A DNA stretch of 64,000 nucleotides. Source: Deltaproteobacteria bacterium. GTDB taxonomy: Bacteria; Myxococcota_A; UBA9160; UBA6930. Positions 1 to 8,910 of this stretch are shown piece after piece. The position numbers were made by a program, and so were the translations under genes. Within the stretch, counting starts at the first letter, position 1, and each line of letters begins with the position of its first letter. The stretch lies in assembly GCA_029261795.1 (NCBI GenBank), contig JAJDAP010000082.1, forward strand, positions 20,937-84,936. The letters are read 5' to 3'. The notes below the pieces were generated by a model. That model had not been told where the DNA came from. It saw only the letters and a program-made list of their open reading frames with translations, and ran no database searches.

Positions 1-627
1 CGGTGAGCCGAGCGAGAGACCGCCGACCGTTCGCAGTTGGGCGGCGAGGAACCACGCACTCATCGCGAAGGCGGCGGCGACCTCGAACCAACCGACGGCG
101 AACACATCGGCATCGCCCTCGATGAAGAGCAGCACGAGCCCTGCGAACACACCCATTCGTAGCAGCTGCGCGACCGCGACCCAGAGCATGCGGCCCAACC
201 CCTGGAAGAGCCAGTTCATGACCCAGGGCCCGGCGAACAGGGAGAGCGCCGTGATCCGCACCAGGCGTCGCGCGGCGTCATCCAGGTCGAGGAAGGCGGA
301 GACCAGAAAGACGAGACCGTACGCGACGAGGGCCAGCGCCAGGCGCAGTGTCGGGATCGCTGCGGCGAGCCGACGGGTGCGCGCCGGATCCATTGCGATC
401 TCGCGGGCCCCGATCGGACCGAAGCCGAAGTCGACCATCAGCGCGAACATCATCGAGAGCTGGATCGCGAACTCGAAACGGCCGTAGATCTCGGGCGACA
501 GGGTGCGCGCCAGCCATGCGACGGCGATGAAGCCGGCGACTTTCGAGAGCAGCTCACCACCCGAGAGCGCGAAGAAATCCCGCAACATCACCCACGGCGA
601 ACGCGCGGCGTGGGCGGCTTCGCTCAT
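1..627 (-). CDS. Oligosaccharide flippase (Wzx/MurJ-like), partial
   Basis: The reverse strand is open from an ATG at 627 to the window edge, giving the first 209 residues (MSEAAHAARSPWVMLRDFF...). The translation is a run of hydrophobic helices with the pattern of polysaccharide-export flippases: an N-terminal FFALSGGELLSKVAGFIAVA helix, a LSPEIYGRFEFA segment and a DFGFGPIGAREIA segment. Known members of this family flip lipid-linked sugar units across the inner membrane. The start overlaps the stop of the upstream oxidoreductase gene as ATGA (624-627), so the two are probably translationally coupled in a surface-polysaccharide operon. The C-terminal half lies outside the window, so the exact subfamily is unknown. 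Confidence 0.8.
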   Translation of the reverse strand, partial: MSEAAHAARSPWVMLRDFFALSGGELLSKVAGFIAVAWLARTLSPEIYGRFEFAIQLSMMFALMVDFGFGPIGAREIAMDPARTRRLAAAIPTLRLALALVAYGLVFLVSAFLDLDDAARRLVRITALSLFAGPWVMNWLFQGLGRMLWVAVAQLLRMGVFAGLVLLFIEGDADVFAVGWFEVAAAFAMSAWFLAAQLRTVGGLSLGSP

Positions 628-1679
628 TCGGGCGGCCGCGGTGGTTCGGACAGGCGAACGACCTCACCGGATCGGCCCGACGCCATCACCGCGTTCGCGA
701 TCTCCACGGCGCGCGCGCCGTCCCAGGCGTTCGCGCCCAACGAATCCCCGCCGTCGATCTGGCGCAGGAACTGGGCGAGTTCGGCCTCGAAGGAGAGCAG
801 ACTCGTCGTCTCCCAACCCTTGAGTTTCTCGCGCAACACCACTTCGGGAAAGAAGTTGCGGGTCTTCTTGCGCGAGGAGCCGGGCCGGGTCTGCTCGATC
901 AGCACGTTCAGCATCGGGCCGTAGGACGCGCGTACCATGCCGCCATCGCCGTACGCTTCCATCCAGACCTCGAAGCCCTTCCACTCGTTCCAGCTGGCTT
1001 CGTACTGCACGGAGACGCCCGAGGTCGCCTTCATGAGCGCGTGAGCGCGGTCCTCGCTGCCCTCGACCTTCCACACCTCGTTGCTGGTGGTGGCATAGAC
1101 GGTTTCGATCTCGCCCACCATGAAGCGCGTCAGATCCGTCATGTGGATGCCGACATCCATGGTGGCGCCGCCGCCCGAGAACTCGCTCTTGTACATCCAC
1201 TCCGAGCGAAAATTCGCGAGGCCATCGTGTCCGCCGAGGACCCGCAAGCTGTCGAGCTTGCCGATCCGGCCTTCGGCGATCACCTCGCGCATGAACGCGA
1301 AGGAGGGGTAGAAGCGGTGGTTGAAGCCCACGCCGACGGCGCAACCGGAACTGCGCACCGCTTCCATGATTCGCCCACAGGATTCGACCGTGTTTCCGAG
1401 CGGTTTCTCCACCAACACGTGCTTGCCGGCCGAAAGAGCATCCAGGATGATTCGTTCGTGAAGCTGGACCGGCGTCGAGACGATCACGGCGTCGCAACGG
1501 TCGCCTTCCAGGAGATCCGTGGCGTCTTGGACGAGCTTCGCACCGGAACTCCCCGCCGCGCGCGCTGCCGCTTCTGCGTTCGGATCAGCGACCGCGACGA
1601 GCGTGCAGTCGGGATGGTTGATCACGGTCCGGGCACGCATCTCGCCGATGACGCCGCCCCCGATCTGCACGAACTTCAA
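624..1679 (-). CDS. Gfo/Idh/MocA family NAD(P)-dependent oxidoreductase
   Basis: The protein has 351 residues. It opens with a Rossmann nucleotide-binding motif (KFVQIGGGVIGEMRAR) and carries the family's VEKPLGNT lysine segment and a DVGIHMTD histidine in the C-terminal domain. The family oxidises or reduces sugars, inositols and their nucleotide derivatives; the substrate cannot be read from sequence. I place the start at TTG 1679 because AAGGAG lies 7 bases upstream and the Rossmann fold begins at once; a longer reading to 1751 would add 24 residues without homology. Overlap with the flippase gene suggests a role in making a modified sugar for a surface glycan. Confidence 0.85.
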   Translation of the reverse strand: MKFVQIGGGVIGEMRARTVINHPDCTLVAVADPNAEAAARAAGSSGAKLVQDATDLLEGDRCDAVIVSTPVQLHERIILDALSAGKHVLVEKPLGNTVESCGRIMEAVRSSGCAVGVGFNHRFYPSFAFMREVIAEGRIGKLDSLRVLGGHDGLANFRSEWMYKSEFSGGGATMDVGIHMTDLTRFMVGEIETVYATTSNEVWKVEGSEDRAHALMKATSGVSVQYEASWNEWKGFEVWMEAYGDGGMVRASYGPMLNVLIEQTRPGSSRKKTRNFFPEVVLREKLKGWETTSLLSFEAELAQFLRQIDGGDSLGANAWDGARAVEIANAVMASGRSGEVVRLSEPPRPPE

Positions 1680-1694
1680 CGCCGAACTCCTTCT

Positions 1695-1724
1695 TTCGAG
1701 CCGATTGCTCCGATTCGAGCCGAT
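1695..1724. repeat. 11-bp direct repeat in the oxidoreductase/glycosyltransferase divergent region
   Basis: TTCGAGCCGAT occurs at 1695-1705 and again at 1714-1724, a 19-base period. It lies just upstream of the TTG start of the oxidoreductase and in the promoter space shared with the plus-strand glycosyltransferase. Two same-face copies could be a regulator site, but nothing else supports that. Confidence 0.3.
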
Positions 1725-1817
1725 AGGATCGGGAGTGAGTAGGCCCGACACGACAAGATTAGGGACTCGCCCGGGGAGCCTCCATCATCGGCCGACCCTG
1801 CCGCGGGATGGAGTCCC

Positions 1818-2735
1818 TTGCTGCGCCCACTGGAGACGAAACCCTTGACCGAACTCAGCGTGATCATCCCGGCCGTCAACGAGCTCGACGATCTGATGGA
1901 TTGTCTCGACGCCCTCGACGCCCAGCGCGCCGATGTCGACCTCGAAGTCCTGGTGATCGATCGTCTGGGCGAACACGTGCGCCACACCGCCCGGGCGCGG
2001 GCACCCTGGGCACGCGTGATCGCGGTCCCGGGAAACGAGACCATCCCGCTGATGCGCGCCCGCGGCTTCCGCGAAGCGACGGGCGAAGCCGTTGCCGTGA
2101 TCGAAGACCACGTGATGGTTCCACCCGGATGGGCGCGGGCCATGCTCGATGCCCTGGCCGAGGGTCAGGACGTCGTCGGCGGCTCGGTCGAGAATGCGGC
2201 GACCGAAACACTGATCGACTGGGCAGCCTTCCTGTGCGAATACAGCCACCTCATCCCGCCGATTCCGGCCGGTGCTTCCGACGGCCTGACCGGCAACAAC
2301 GTGGTCTATCGGCGCGAACTGCTCGAGCGCTACCGCGCGCTCACCGACGAAGGCCGCTGGGAAGACCGACTTCACGAACAACTGAGGGCGGACGGATACA
2401 CGTTGATGTGTCGCCCCGAGATCGTGATCGGGCACAAGAAACACTACACCTTCGGCGAGTACTTCTCCCAGCGCTACCTGTTCGCGCGGGCATTCGCCGG
2501 GGCGCGGGTCACCGACGCGCCGCTGGCCAAGCGCCTGGCCTATGGTGCCGCCGCGCTCGCGCTTCCGCCGGTGCTGCTCTACCGCACGATCTCCCGAATC
2601 CTGGCCAAGGGCCGGCACAAGGAGTGGCTGTGGCGTTCGATTCCCTTGCTCGCGGCCTTCGTCACATCATGGGGTGTGGGTGAAATGGTGGGCTACCTAC
2701 GTGGCCCTGGCGATGCGCTCTCGAAGGTTCGCTAG
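1818..2735 (+). CDS. Glycosyltransferase family 2 protein
   Basis: The protein has 305 residues. The N-terminus ELSVIIPAVNELDDLMDCLD is a typical GT-A/GT2 nucleotide-sugar-binding start, followed by a helix with VIEDHVMVPPGW at the place of the DxD region and a GNNVVYRRELLE acceptor loop. The last 80 residues contain two hydrophobic segments, so the enzyme is probably membrane-attached. TTG 1818 is used with GGAG four bases upstream; a second TTG nine codons in is the alternative. It is divergent from the oxidoreductase/flippase genes and followed 9 bases later by the SGNH hydrolase, consistent with a cell-surface glycan locus. The sugar donor is not predictable. Confidence 0.8.
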   Translation: MLRPLETKPLTELSVIIPAVNELDDLMDCLDALDAQRADVDLEVLVIDRLGEHVRHTARARAPWARVIAVPGNETIPLMRARGFREATGEAVAVIEDHVMVPPGWARAMLDALAEGQDVVGGSVENAATETLIDWAAFLCEYSHLIPPIPAGASDGLTGNNVVYRRELLERYRALTDEGRWEDRLHEQLRADGYTLMCRPEIVIGHKKHYTFGEYFSQRYLFARAFAGARVTDAPLAKRLAYGAAALALPPVLLYRTISRILAKGRHKEWLWRSIPLLAAFVTSWGVGEMVGYLRGPGDALSKVR

Positions 2736-2744
2736 GCGCGCGCC

Positions 2745-3818
2745 ATGAGCCAGGCACCGCGGCGTAGTGCGCGCCCCTGGAGCGGTCCGCTGCTGCTCCT
2801 GGTGACCCTGGTGGTGTTGTTCGGCGGGCTCGAGGTGGGCTTTCGCAGCTGGGAGGCGCTGCGCCCTCTCCCGCCCGACGACGAGGTGTGGGCAATCCAC
2901 GACGAGGAGCTCGGCTATCGGAATCGCCCCGACTGGGCCGACCACAACGCGCACGGTCTGCGCGGGGCGCCGCTCGAAGCCCCGAAGCAGCGCTTCCGAC
3001 TGCTGCTCGCGGGCGATTCGGTGATCTACTACGGCGATGACAGCGACCACACGCTTCCAGGCGAGCTGAGTGCGGCCCTCGCGGCCGATCCCGACGTCGC
3101 CCCGGTCGAGGTCTTGAACGCGGGCACTCGCGGCTACACCAACTTCCAGGAGACGCGCTGGATCGAGCGCCACGGGTTGGGGTTGGATCCCGACGCCATC
3201 GGCATCGTCCTCGTAATGAACGATCTCCACCGGTTCCTGCATCGCTTCGATGTCGTGGATGGAGAGATCGTGGGCGCCAAGTACAGGTTCTCCGAGGAAG
3301 CCGTCGAAGCGGTCCCGAGCCTGGGCTATCGCGTGGCGCGCAGGAGCCACTTCCTGGTCTGGTTGCGCCGGCGCCTGGCTGCCTTCGACGACCTGGTCGA
3401 TCTCTACACCAGCGATGGCTTCCGCTTCGACTATCGGCCCGATTTCGCGCCGGCCTGGCGGGACGAACCGTGGATGGCCGTCGAAGCGCAACTGGACCGA
3501 ATCGCAGAGCTGGCCCGAGTCCGAGAGATCCCCGTCTTCGTGGTCGCGATGCCCTTCGGTGATCAATTGGACCCGCGCATCGTCTCTCGAGACCCGGCGT
3601 ACGTCATGCGCCCACAGCGCCGACTGGTCGAGATCTGCCACCGGTTGAAGCTGCCACTGCTCGACTTGCTCCCCCTCCTCGAACTCGAACCGGACCTGGA
3701 GGCCGACGGCGTCCACCTGTCCGCTCGAGGAAGGCACCGAAGCGCCGCGGAGCTGGCCGCGTTCTTGACCGAAAACGCGTTGGTGCCCGCCATGCCCGCG
3801 AGCACTGTGGACCGTTAG
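2745..3818 (+). CDS. Membrane-anchored SGNH/GDSL hydrolase
   Basis: The protein has 357 residues. Residues 13-30 form one hydrophobic anchor, so the catalytic domain is probably outside the cytoplasm. The SGNH blocks are visible: LLLAGDSVIYYGD (block I serine), a Gly-Thr-Arg-Gly segment in LNAGTRGYTN (block II), VLVMNDL (block III Asn) and DGVHLSARGR (block V Asp/His). Such proteins often add or remove acyl groups from polysaccharides. It follows the glycosyltransferase by 9 bases and is probably co-transcribed with it. The substrate is unknown. Confidence 0.75.
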   Translation: MSQAPRRSARPWSGPLLLLVTLVVLFGGLEVGFRSWEALRPLPPDDEVWAIHDEELGYRNRPDWADHNAHGLRGAPLEAPKQRFRLLLAGDSVIYYGDDSDHTLPGELSAALAADPDVAPVEVLNAGTRGYTNFQETRWIERHGLGLDPDAIGIVLVMNDLHRFLHRFDVVDGEIVGAKYRFSEEAVEAVPSLGYRVARRSHFLVWLRRRLAAFDDLVDLYTSDGFRFDYRPDFAPAWRDEPWMAVEAQLDRIAELARVREIPVFVVAMPFGDQLDPRIVSRDPAYVMRPQRRLVEICHRLKLPLLDLLPLLELEPDLEADGVHLSARGRHRSAAELAAFLTENALVPAMPASTVDR

Positions 3819-3828
3819 GCTCTCGCCC

Positions 3829-3834
3829 TACAAT
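3829..3834 (+). promoter_or_regulatory. -10 box for the M48 protease gene
   Basis: TACAAT lies 10 bases before the TTG start at 3845. It is the best match to a sigma-70 -10 element in this intergenic space; no clear -35 is seen. A GGGAG Shine-Dalgarno sits between the box and the start. Confidence 0.4.
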
Positions 3835-3844
3835 CGGGAGCGTC

Positions 3845-5101
3845 TTGAAGATCACACTTTGCCGCGTGAGTCTCTTGCTGGTCGTTTGGCTTCTCGGCTG
3901 TGCGGCAGCGGCATCGGCCGATCCGATCGAAGCACCCCAACCGAGCGAAGCCGCGCTTCGCTACTACGAGAGCGGAATTTTCTGGTGGTGGGTCGGCCGA
4001 TTTCTCGCACTCGGCATTCCCGCGGCTTGGCTCGTCAGCGGCGCCGCTGCGAGGCTTCGCGTCGGAACGGATCGCGTCGGGCGGTTCTGGCCACTCTCCC
4101 TCGCGCTCTTCTTCGCCGCCTATCAATGTGTCGAATGGGTCGTACGCCTTCCCTTCCGGTACTTTGCGGGCTTCGCTCGCGATCACGCGTTCGGCCTCTC
4201 GGCCCAGACCCTGACCAAGTGGCTCACGGACTCGGCCCTGGACCTCGGCATCACTGTCGGAATCGGAATCGCACTGATCTGGATTCCCTGGTGGGCATTG
4301 AGAAGGCTCCCGCGGCGTTGGTGGTTGGCTTGGACCGCCGGCGTCGTGCCGTTTGCCATCGCCGCGGTGTGGCTCCAGCCGATATTCATCGCGCCGCTGT
4401 TCAACGATTTCGGGCCGATGAAGGACAAGGCCCTGGAGCAGAAGATCCTCGCTCTCGCCGACCGTGCCGGGATCGAAGGAAGCCGGGTCTTCGAGGTCGC
4501 CAAGAGCGAGGACACGCACAAGGTCAATGCCTACGTGACCGGCTTCGGCTCCTCCAAGCGGATCGTCCTCTGGGACACCCTGATCGCGGCGCTCGAAGAG
4601 GACGAGGTGCTCGTCGTGATGGGCCACGAAATGGGCCACTACGCCCTCGGCCACGTCCTCGTCGGAATCTCTCGTTATGTGCTGTTCGCCGCTGTCGGCT
4701 TCGCATGCCTTCACTGGATCGGGGGCGCCGCGCTTCGGCGCTGGGGCGACGCCTGGGGAATCCATGCTCTCCACGAACCCGCCGCGCTACCGCTGCTGGT
4801 GCTGATCGCGAGTGGCTACATGTTGGTCGTGGCGCCGCTCCAACTTGCCGTCTCCCGCTCGATGGAGCACGAGGCGGATCGCTTCACCCTGGAACTCGGC
4901 CGCGACAACGAGGCCTGCGCGCGCGCCTTCGTGTCACTCCAGCGATCCAATCTCTCGAATCCGCGACCCGGGCCGCTCTACACACTCTGGCGTATGAGTC
5001 ACCCGCCGCTCGGCGAGCGTGTCGATTTCTGCAACGACTATCGGCCCTGGGAAGACGGGGAGCCGATCCGATACGCGCCCCTGTTTCGGGAGGAACCCTG
5101 A
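3845..5101 (+). CDS. M48-family (Ste24-like) membrane metallopeptidase
   Basis: The protein has 418 residues with several membrane helices, two before the protease domain and more around the catalytic site. The zinc motif HEMGH is near residue 260 and the third ligand glutamate is in EHEADRFTLEL near residue 340. The segment LFNDFGPMKDKALEQKI and the NAYVTGFGSSKRIVLWDT block are hallmarks of the Ste24/CAAX-protease branch, which has an N-terminal membrane domain. Bacterial members degrade misfolded or excess membrane proteins. Translation starts at TTG 3845 (GGGAG upstream). Its stop overlaps the next gene's start (TGATG), so the two putative zinc proteases are coupled. Confidence 0.85.
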   Translation: MKITLCRVSLLLVVWLLGCAAAASADPIEAPQPSEAALRYYESGIFWWWVGRFLALGIPAAWLVSGAAARLRVGTDRVGRFWPLSLALFFAAYQCVEWVVRLPFRYFAGFARDHAFGLSAQTLTKWLTDSALDLGITVGIGIALIWIPWWALRRLPRRWWLAWTAGVVPFAIAAVWLQPIFIAPLFNDFGPMKDKALEQKILALADRAGIEGSRVFEVAKSEDTHKVNAYVTGFGSSKRIVLWDTLIAALEEDEVLVVMGHEMGHYALGHVLVGISRYVLFAAVGFACLHWIGGAALRRWGDAWGIHALHEPAALPLLVLIASGYMLVVAPLQLAVSRSMEHEADRFTLELGRDNEACARAFVSLQRSNLSNPRPGPLYTLWRMSHPPLGERVDFCNDYRPWEDGEPIRYAPLFREEP

Positions 5102-5796
5102 TGCGTGCCGCGTGGCTCCTCGTAGTCGGGCTCGGTGCCATCGGCGGCCTCGGGCTGCCCGCTGCCGCCCAACACCAGGATCCGCTTTCCCAGCGGCACT
5201 TCGTCTATCCCGAGCCCGGGACGCGATCGAGTGACGTGATCGGTTGGGGCACACTCCGCGTCGAGGACTTCCGCGCCGAGCATCCACCCGTATCGGTCTG
5301 GGATCACGGCGAACGCCTGGCCGCGGTGTCCTGCGTGTTCCTCGGCACCGATGGAACCTTCCCGCTGACCGTTCGCCGCGAGCAGCCAGCCGCGGGAGCA
5401 GCCCGCTACCGGGTCCGTGTCCCCGGCGTTCGGATCATTTCGCGTTTCGATCGAGGTTGCTCGTGGTGGAACCCCGAGACCCCGGTCGATCGGGTTGCCT
5501 ACACCCTCGAGCACGAACAGATTCACTTCGCGTTGACTGAACTTGCCGCGCGGCGACTCCAGACCGTCCTCGCCGAGCGCCACGAACTGCTCGAAGCCAC
5601 CGCGACGACGGCCAGCCGCGCGCAGCAGCGGATCCAGATGCAACTCGACATCGCGCAGCGCAAGATCTCCGAAGCCCTGCGCGAGGAACACGCCCGTTTC
5701 GATGCCGAGACTTCGGCCCGCTACGACCCGATCGCCCAGGATCGCTGGAGGACGCTGTCCGAAGCCCGACTCGTGGGGCGTTCGAAACTGCCCTGA
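5101..5796 (+). CDS. Secreted DUF922-like putative zinc protease
   Basis: The protein has 231 residues with an N-terminal signal peptide ending near PAAAQ. A HEQIH motif near residue 138 fits HExxH and sits in the context LEHEQIHFALTELAARRL, which resembles DUF922 proteins annotated as predicted secreted zinc-dependent proteases; the trailing DAETSARYDPIAQDRW also fits the family. Catalysis has not been shown for most members. It overlaps the M48 gene by one base (TGATG) with GGGAGG upstream, so both products are made from one message, one in the membrane and one outside it. Confidence 0.65.
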   Translation: MRAAWLLVVGLGAIGGLGLPAAAQHQDPLSQRHFVYPEPGTRSSDVIGWGTLRVEDFRAEHPPVSVWDHGERLAAVSCVFLGTDGTFPLTVRREQPAAGAARYRVRVPGVRIISRFDRGCSWWNPETPVDRVAYTLEHEQIHFALTELAARRLQTVLAERHELLEATATTASRAQQRIQMQLDIAQRKISEALREEHARFDAETSARYDPIAQDRWRTLSEARLVGRSKLP

Positions 5797-5808
5797 GCGG
5801 TGCCGCCT

Positions 5809-7287
5809 TCAGCGCGACGCCGTCCGAACCATCGGGCGACCGCGACCCGTCGGGCGACCGAGACGCTCGAGTGCGTCGACCCGGCACACGCCCTTGGGGC
5901 ACAACGCGACCTTGAAGACCTCGGCGGCCAGTTGCGAGGCGCTCATCCAGTAGAGATCACTTTGTACCACCAGCGTGGCCACCGCGATGCGCGGCGCCTC
6001 TGCGGGTGCGACGCCCATGAACCATTCGTAGCGCCCATCGGGGTCGGTCCCGTTCAAGCTGCCCGTCTTCCCGGCGACCGTGACCTTCTGCAGTAGAGGC
6101 CTGCCGCGGCGCGTGCGAAACGCCTTTCGTGCGGTCCCGCGCTTGGTCGTATCGACGAGCATTCCGCGCAGTTGGTCCGCCATGGCCTCGGATACGACCA
6201 GCTCCGCACCGCGGCGCTCGAGGATCGGCAGGGGGCGATCTCCGGACGTCCCACCGTCGATCCAGTAGGGTTCGATCCGCTGACCGTGCGCGAGAACGGC
6301 TGCCAGCTGGACCGCGTGAAGCGGCGTGATGCGCAAGCCAGCGAGACCGCTGCCCAGTTTCCCAAGCGCCAGCGGATCCTCGTCCGGCACCTTCGCCATG
6401 CCCCGCGCGTGCCCGAACGCGGGCGCGCGGAGCAGACCGAAGCGATCGATCGCGGCGAGCATGCCGTCGCTTCCGACCCGGTCCACCGCGAGGCGCGCGA
6501 AGCAGTGGTTGTTCGAAGTTGCCAGCGCCCGCCGCAGGCTCACTTCATTCCCGCGTCGGGGCGCTTTCAGGTGGCTGCGTCGCAGCCGGTAGGGATTCCC
6601 CACATAACGACAGGTCTCGTCGGCGACCTCGGGAGATTCGCCGAGGGCCGCCGCCGCCGTGACGACCTTCACCAAGGAGGCTGCCGGGTAGAGCCCCTGC
6701 GGCGGAAACTCGCCGGGGTTCGTCGATGCATAGACATGGAGGGCACCGGTCTCGATGTCCATCACGAGCACGTGGCCGAGTGCCACACGCCCCTTGCGAA
6801 GCACTTTCCAGACCGACTCGGTGAGGACGGGATCGAGCGTGTAGTGCACACGGGCCGTGCGCGAGCCGTCGGCCAGTTCCCGGGTGTAGTGGCCGTCGTC
6901 GACCGCCATCGAAGCGGTCGCCTCGCGAGAGACCGGTGGTGCGAGCCAGGCCTGCTTCCAGACCGGCGGCTTGGGCCGTTCTGACGGCTTCGCTTCGGGC
7001 GGTGCGGAAACCGGGGGGGTGGTGTTCCGGTCGGCCTGGACGGACTGGACGAGAACGCGCGGCCGCACTTCGACTTCCTGAAGGGCCTCCGGCTTCGCAA
7101 GCGCAGCCGGATTCGGAAGCCCCGCGATCGACGCAGCGGATTCACGCACGACAGGGGAGGATGCGTTCGAGACCGGGAATACCGGCGGCGGGCCGGATTC
7201 CCGTGAGGGCGCCGGCCAGGCCGCCCAACTCGCCGTCGCCATCAGCAAGACGCCTGCCGCGACGGTGAACTTCCCTCGGCGGGTCAT
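5809..7287 (-). CDS. Penicillin-binding protein transpeptidase domain protein
   Basis: The protein has 492 residues. One N-terminal membrane anchor (FTVAAGVLLMATASWAAW) is followed by a Pro/Ala-rich linker of about 100 residues and a DD-transpeptidase domain with all three active-site motifs: SLVK (Ser near 202), SNN (near 256) and KTG (near 404). It should cross-link peptidoglycan stems in the periplasm. There is no separate dimerisation domain as in FtsI, so it is a small class B-like or PBP-like enzyme. I use ATG 7287; the open frame runs further upstream but that part is low-complexity and precedes the anchor. Confidence 0.85.
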   Translation of the reverse strand: MTRRGKFTVAAGVLLMATASWAAWPAPSRESGPPPVFPVSNASSPVVRESAASIAGLPNPAALAKPEALQEVEVRPRVLVQSVQADRNTTPPVSAPPEAKPSERPKPPVWKQAWLAPPVSREATASMAVDDGHYTRELADGSRTARVHYTLDPVLTESVWKVLRKGRVALGHVLVMDIETGALHVYASTNPGEFPPQGLYPAASLVKVVTAAAALGESPEVADETCRYVGNPYRLRRSHLKAPRRGNEVSLRRALATSNNHCFARLAVDRVGSDGMLAAIDRFGLLRAPAFGHARGMAKVPDEDPLALGKLGSGLAGLRITPLHAVQLAAVLAHGQRIEPYWIDGGTSGDRPLPILERRGAELVVSEAMADQLRGMLVDTTKRGTARKAFRTRRGRPLLQKVTVAGKTGSLNGTDPDGRYEWFMGVAPAEAPRIAVATLVVQSDLYWMSASQLAAEVFKVALCPKGVCRVDALERLGRPTGRGRPMVRTASR

Positions 7288-7502
7288 GCGGCGCGGCGCG
7301 CTCCGCCCCGTCCCCACTCCGGTTCCGCTCCCCGAAGGCCCGGTTCGCCCGGACACGATCCGCCCAGAAGATCGAGCGCCGTTCCACTTTCCCCGCTGCA
7401 CCGATTTCCTCGCTGTCGTGGCCGACCGATGACCGATTGGCCGACGCGCGGGGGGACGCGCTGTTGCTGATTCCGTGCCTACTCGAGCGATCTCGTCGAT
7501 CG

Positions 7503-8066
7503 CTAGACCTGGATCACCTTCGTCACCTCGGGAATCGCTTCCCGTAGTCGTGCTTCGATACCGAATCGCAGCGTAGCCGTCGAGCTGGGGCAGCCGACAC
7601 ATGCGCCTTGCAGCTCTACTTCGACGACCCCGTCGTGGAACCCGGCGAAGACGACATCACCGCCATCCATCGCCACGGCGGGCCGAACCTCGTTCTCGAG
7701 CACTTCCTTGATCCGGTCGACGACGACGCCCTCCGAGGCGGCGGGCTCGGCTTCGAATGCCGGCCCCAGGCCGGGGCCACCGGCAGCGACGTGGGCCTTG
7801 ATGCCATCGACGATCGGCGGCGCGAGGTCGGCCCACTCGAGATCCTCGCGCTTGGTCACCGTGACGAAGCGCGACGCCAGGAAAACGCCCTCGACACCTT
7901 CGATCGCGAAGAGACACGCCGCTAGCGGTGAAACGTCCTCGCCGACGGCCTGCTGGAAGCTCGCCCGTGCGCCCTGCGGCACGACCTCCTCGCTGAGCAC
8001 CCACTTGATGCTCTGCGGGTTCGGCGTCCGCTCCGCGTGCATTCTGAAACCGAGATCGAGGGCCAT
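7503..8066 (-). CDS. NifU-family Fe-S scaffold (NfuA/Nfu1-like)
   Basis: The protein has 187 residues. The N-terminal domain (TERTPNPQSIKWVL-like start) is the Nfu N domain; the C-terminal domain carries GACVGCPSSTATL, the CxxC that holds a bridging [4Fe-4S] cluster between two monomers. Family members accept clusters from the assembly machinery and deliver them to apo-enzymes. Several Fe-S clients lie in this window (aconitase, AOR, RlmD-like, APS/PAPS reductase), but it is not in an operon with them. About 215 bases without a gene separate it from the transpeptidase; I see no clear signal there. Confidence 0.9.
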   Translation of the reverse strand: MALDLGFRMHAERTPNPQSIKWVLSEEVVPQGARASFQQAVGEDVSPLAACLFAIEGVEGVFLASRFVTVTKREDLEWADLAPPIVDGIKAHVAAGGPGLGPAFEAEPAASEGVVVDRIKEVLENEVRPAVAMDGGDVVFAGFHDGVVEVELQGACVGCPSSTATLRFGIEARLREAIPEVTKVIQV

Positions 8067-8102
8067 GGGCGGAGGTTAGCCGATCGACTCGCGGGCCGAC
8101 GT

Positions 8103-8858
8103 CTAATCGCCGAACAACTGCCTGTCGAGATCCGCGAGACTCAACACCTGGAAGCCGGCCTCCCGGGCCACGGCGAACTCACGCTCGCCGTTGTACCCCC
8201 AGCCGGCCAGTAGGCAGTGCGCCCCGATCTCGGCGACGTCGATCAGGTGATTCACCTTGTCGTCGATGAAGGTGACTTCGGACACGGCACAGCCGGCGCG
8301 TGCCGCGATCGCCTCGATGTGGGCGCGCTTCGAGACGCCGGTCTCCTTGTCATGGATGAAGCCCTCTCCGAAGAGCTCGCCGATCCCGTAGCGCTCGAGC
8401 AACAGCGCCACCGAGTGGCGATCCTTGGCGGTGGCGACCGCTAGCCGCACGTCACCGGAGCGACGCCGTAGCCAGTCCCCGATCCCCGGGTAGGGTTGGA
8501 TCTTGGCGAGCCACCCTCCGGGATCCGCCTGGCTCCAGGCGTTTCGGACCCGGTAGAAGCGCTTGTGGAAGGCGCGCAGCCGAACCCGTTCGAGCGTCTC
8601 GTAGAAGGCGTCGTAGGCAGCCTGGTCCGGCAGCGGCGTATCGGAATCGATCGCTGCCAACGCCACGCCGAAATCTTCCGCGCGGTTGCCGAGCGGCATG
8701 ATCTCGAGGAAGCGCCGAAAGAGTTCCGCATCTTCCTCAGCGTCCGCGCCGAAACCGCACTCCGGGAATTCTTCGCGAAAGGTCCGAACCGCGACCCCGA
8801 AGGCCTCGGGGGCCGAATCTGAAATCACACCGTCGAAGTCGAGTGCCAGGGCCTTCAT
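8103..8858 (-). CDS. HAD-superfamily hydrolase
   Basis: The protein has 251 residues. HAD motif I is at the very start (ALDFDGVISDS), motif II is in LAVATAKDR, a GVSKRAH lysine stands for motif III and TFIDDKVNHL for motif IV. It is probably a phosphatase of small phosphorylated metabolites. I start at ATG 8858; a TTG two codons upstream is possible. It is divergent from the DUF188 gene. The substrate is not predictable. Confidence 0.8.
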   Translation of the reverse strand: MKALALDFDGVISDSAPEAFGVAVRTFREEFPECGFGADAEEDAELFRRFLEIMPLGNRAEDFGVALAAIDSDTPLPDQAAYDAFYETLERVRLRAFHKRFYRVRNAWSQADPGGWLAKIQPYPGIGDWLRRRSGDVRLAVATAKDRHSVALLLERYGIGELFGEGFIHDKETGVSKRAHIEAIAARAGCAVSEVTFIDDKVNHLIDVAEIGAHCLLAGWGYNGEREFAVAREAGFQVLSLADLDRQLFGD

Positions 8859-8910
8859 GAGCAACGGAAGCTAGCATCTGGACTCCTCATTGTTAGGCAG
8901 AAGCCCTTTC

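Noticed and set aside
3859..5796. A 645-codon open frame across the two protease genes
   Set aside because: Only its last 231 codons (from 5101) form a real gene; the earlier part is Arg-rich, out-of-frame reading of the M48 gene.
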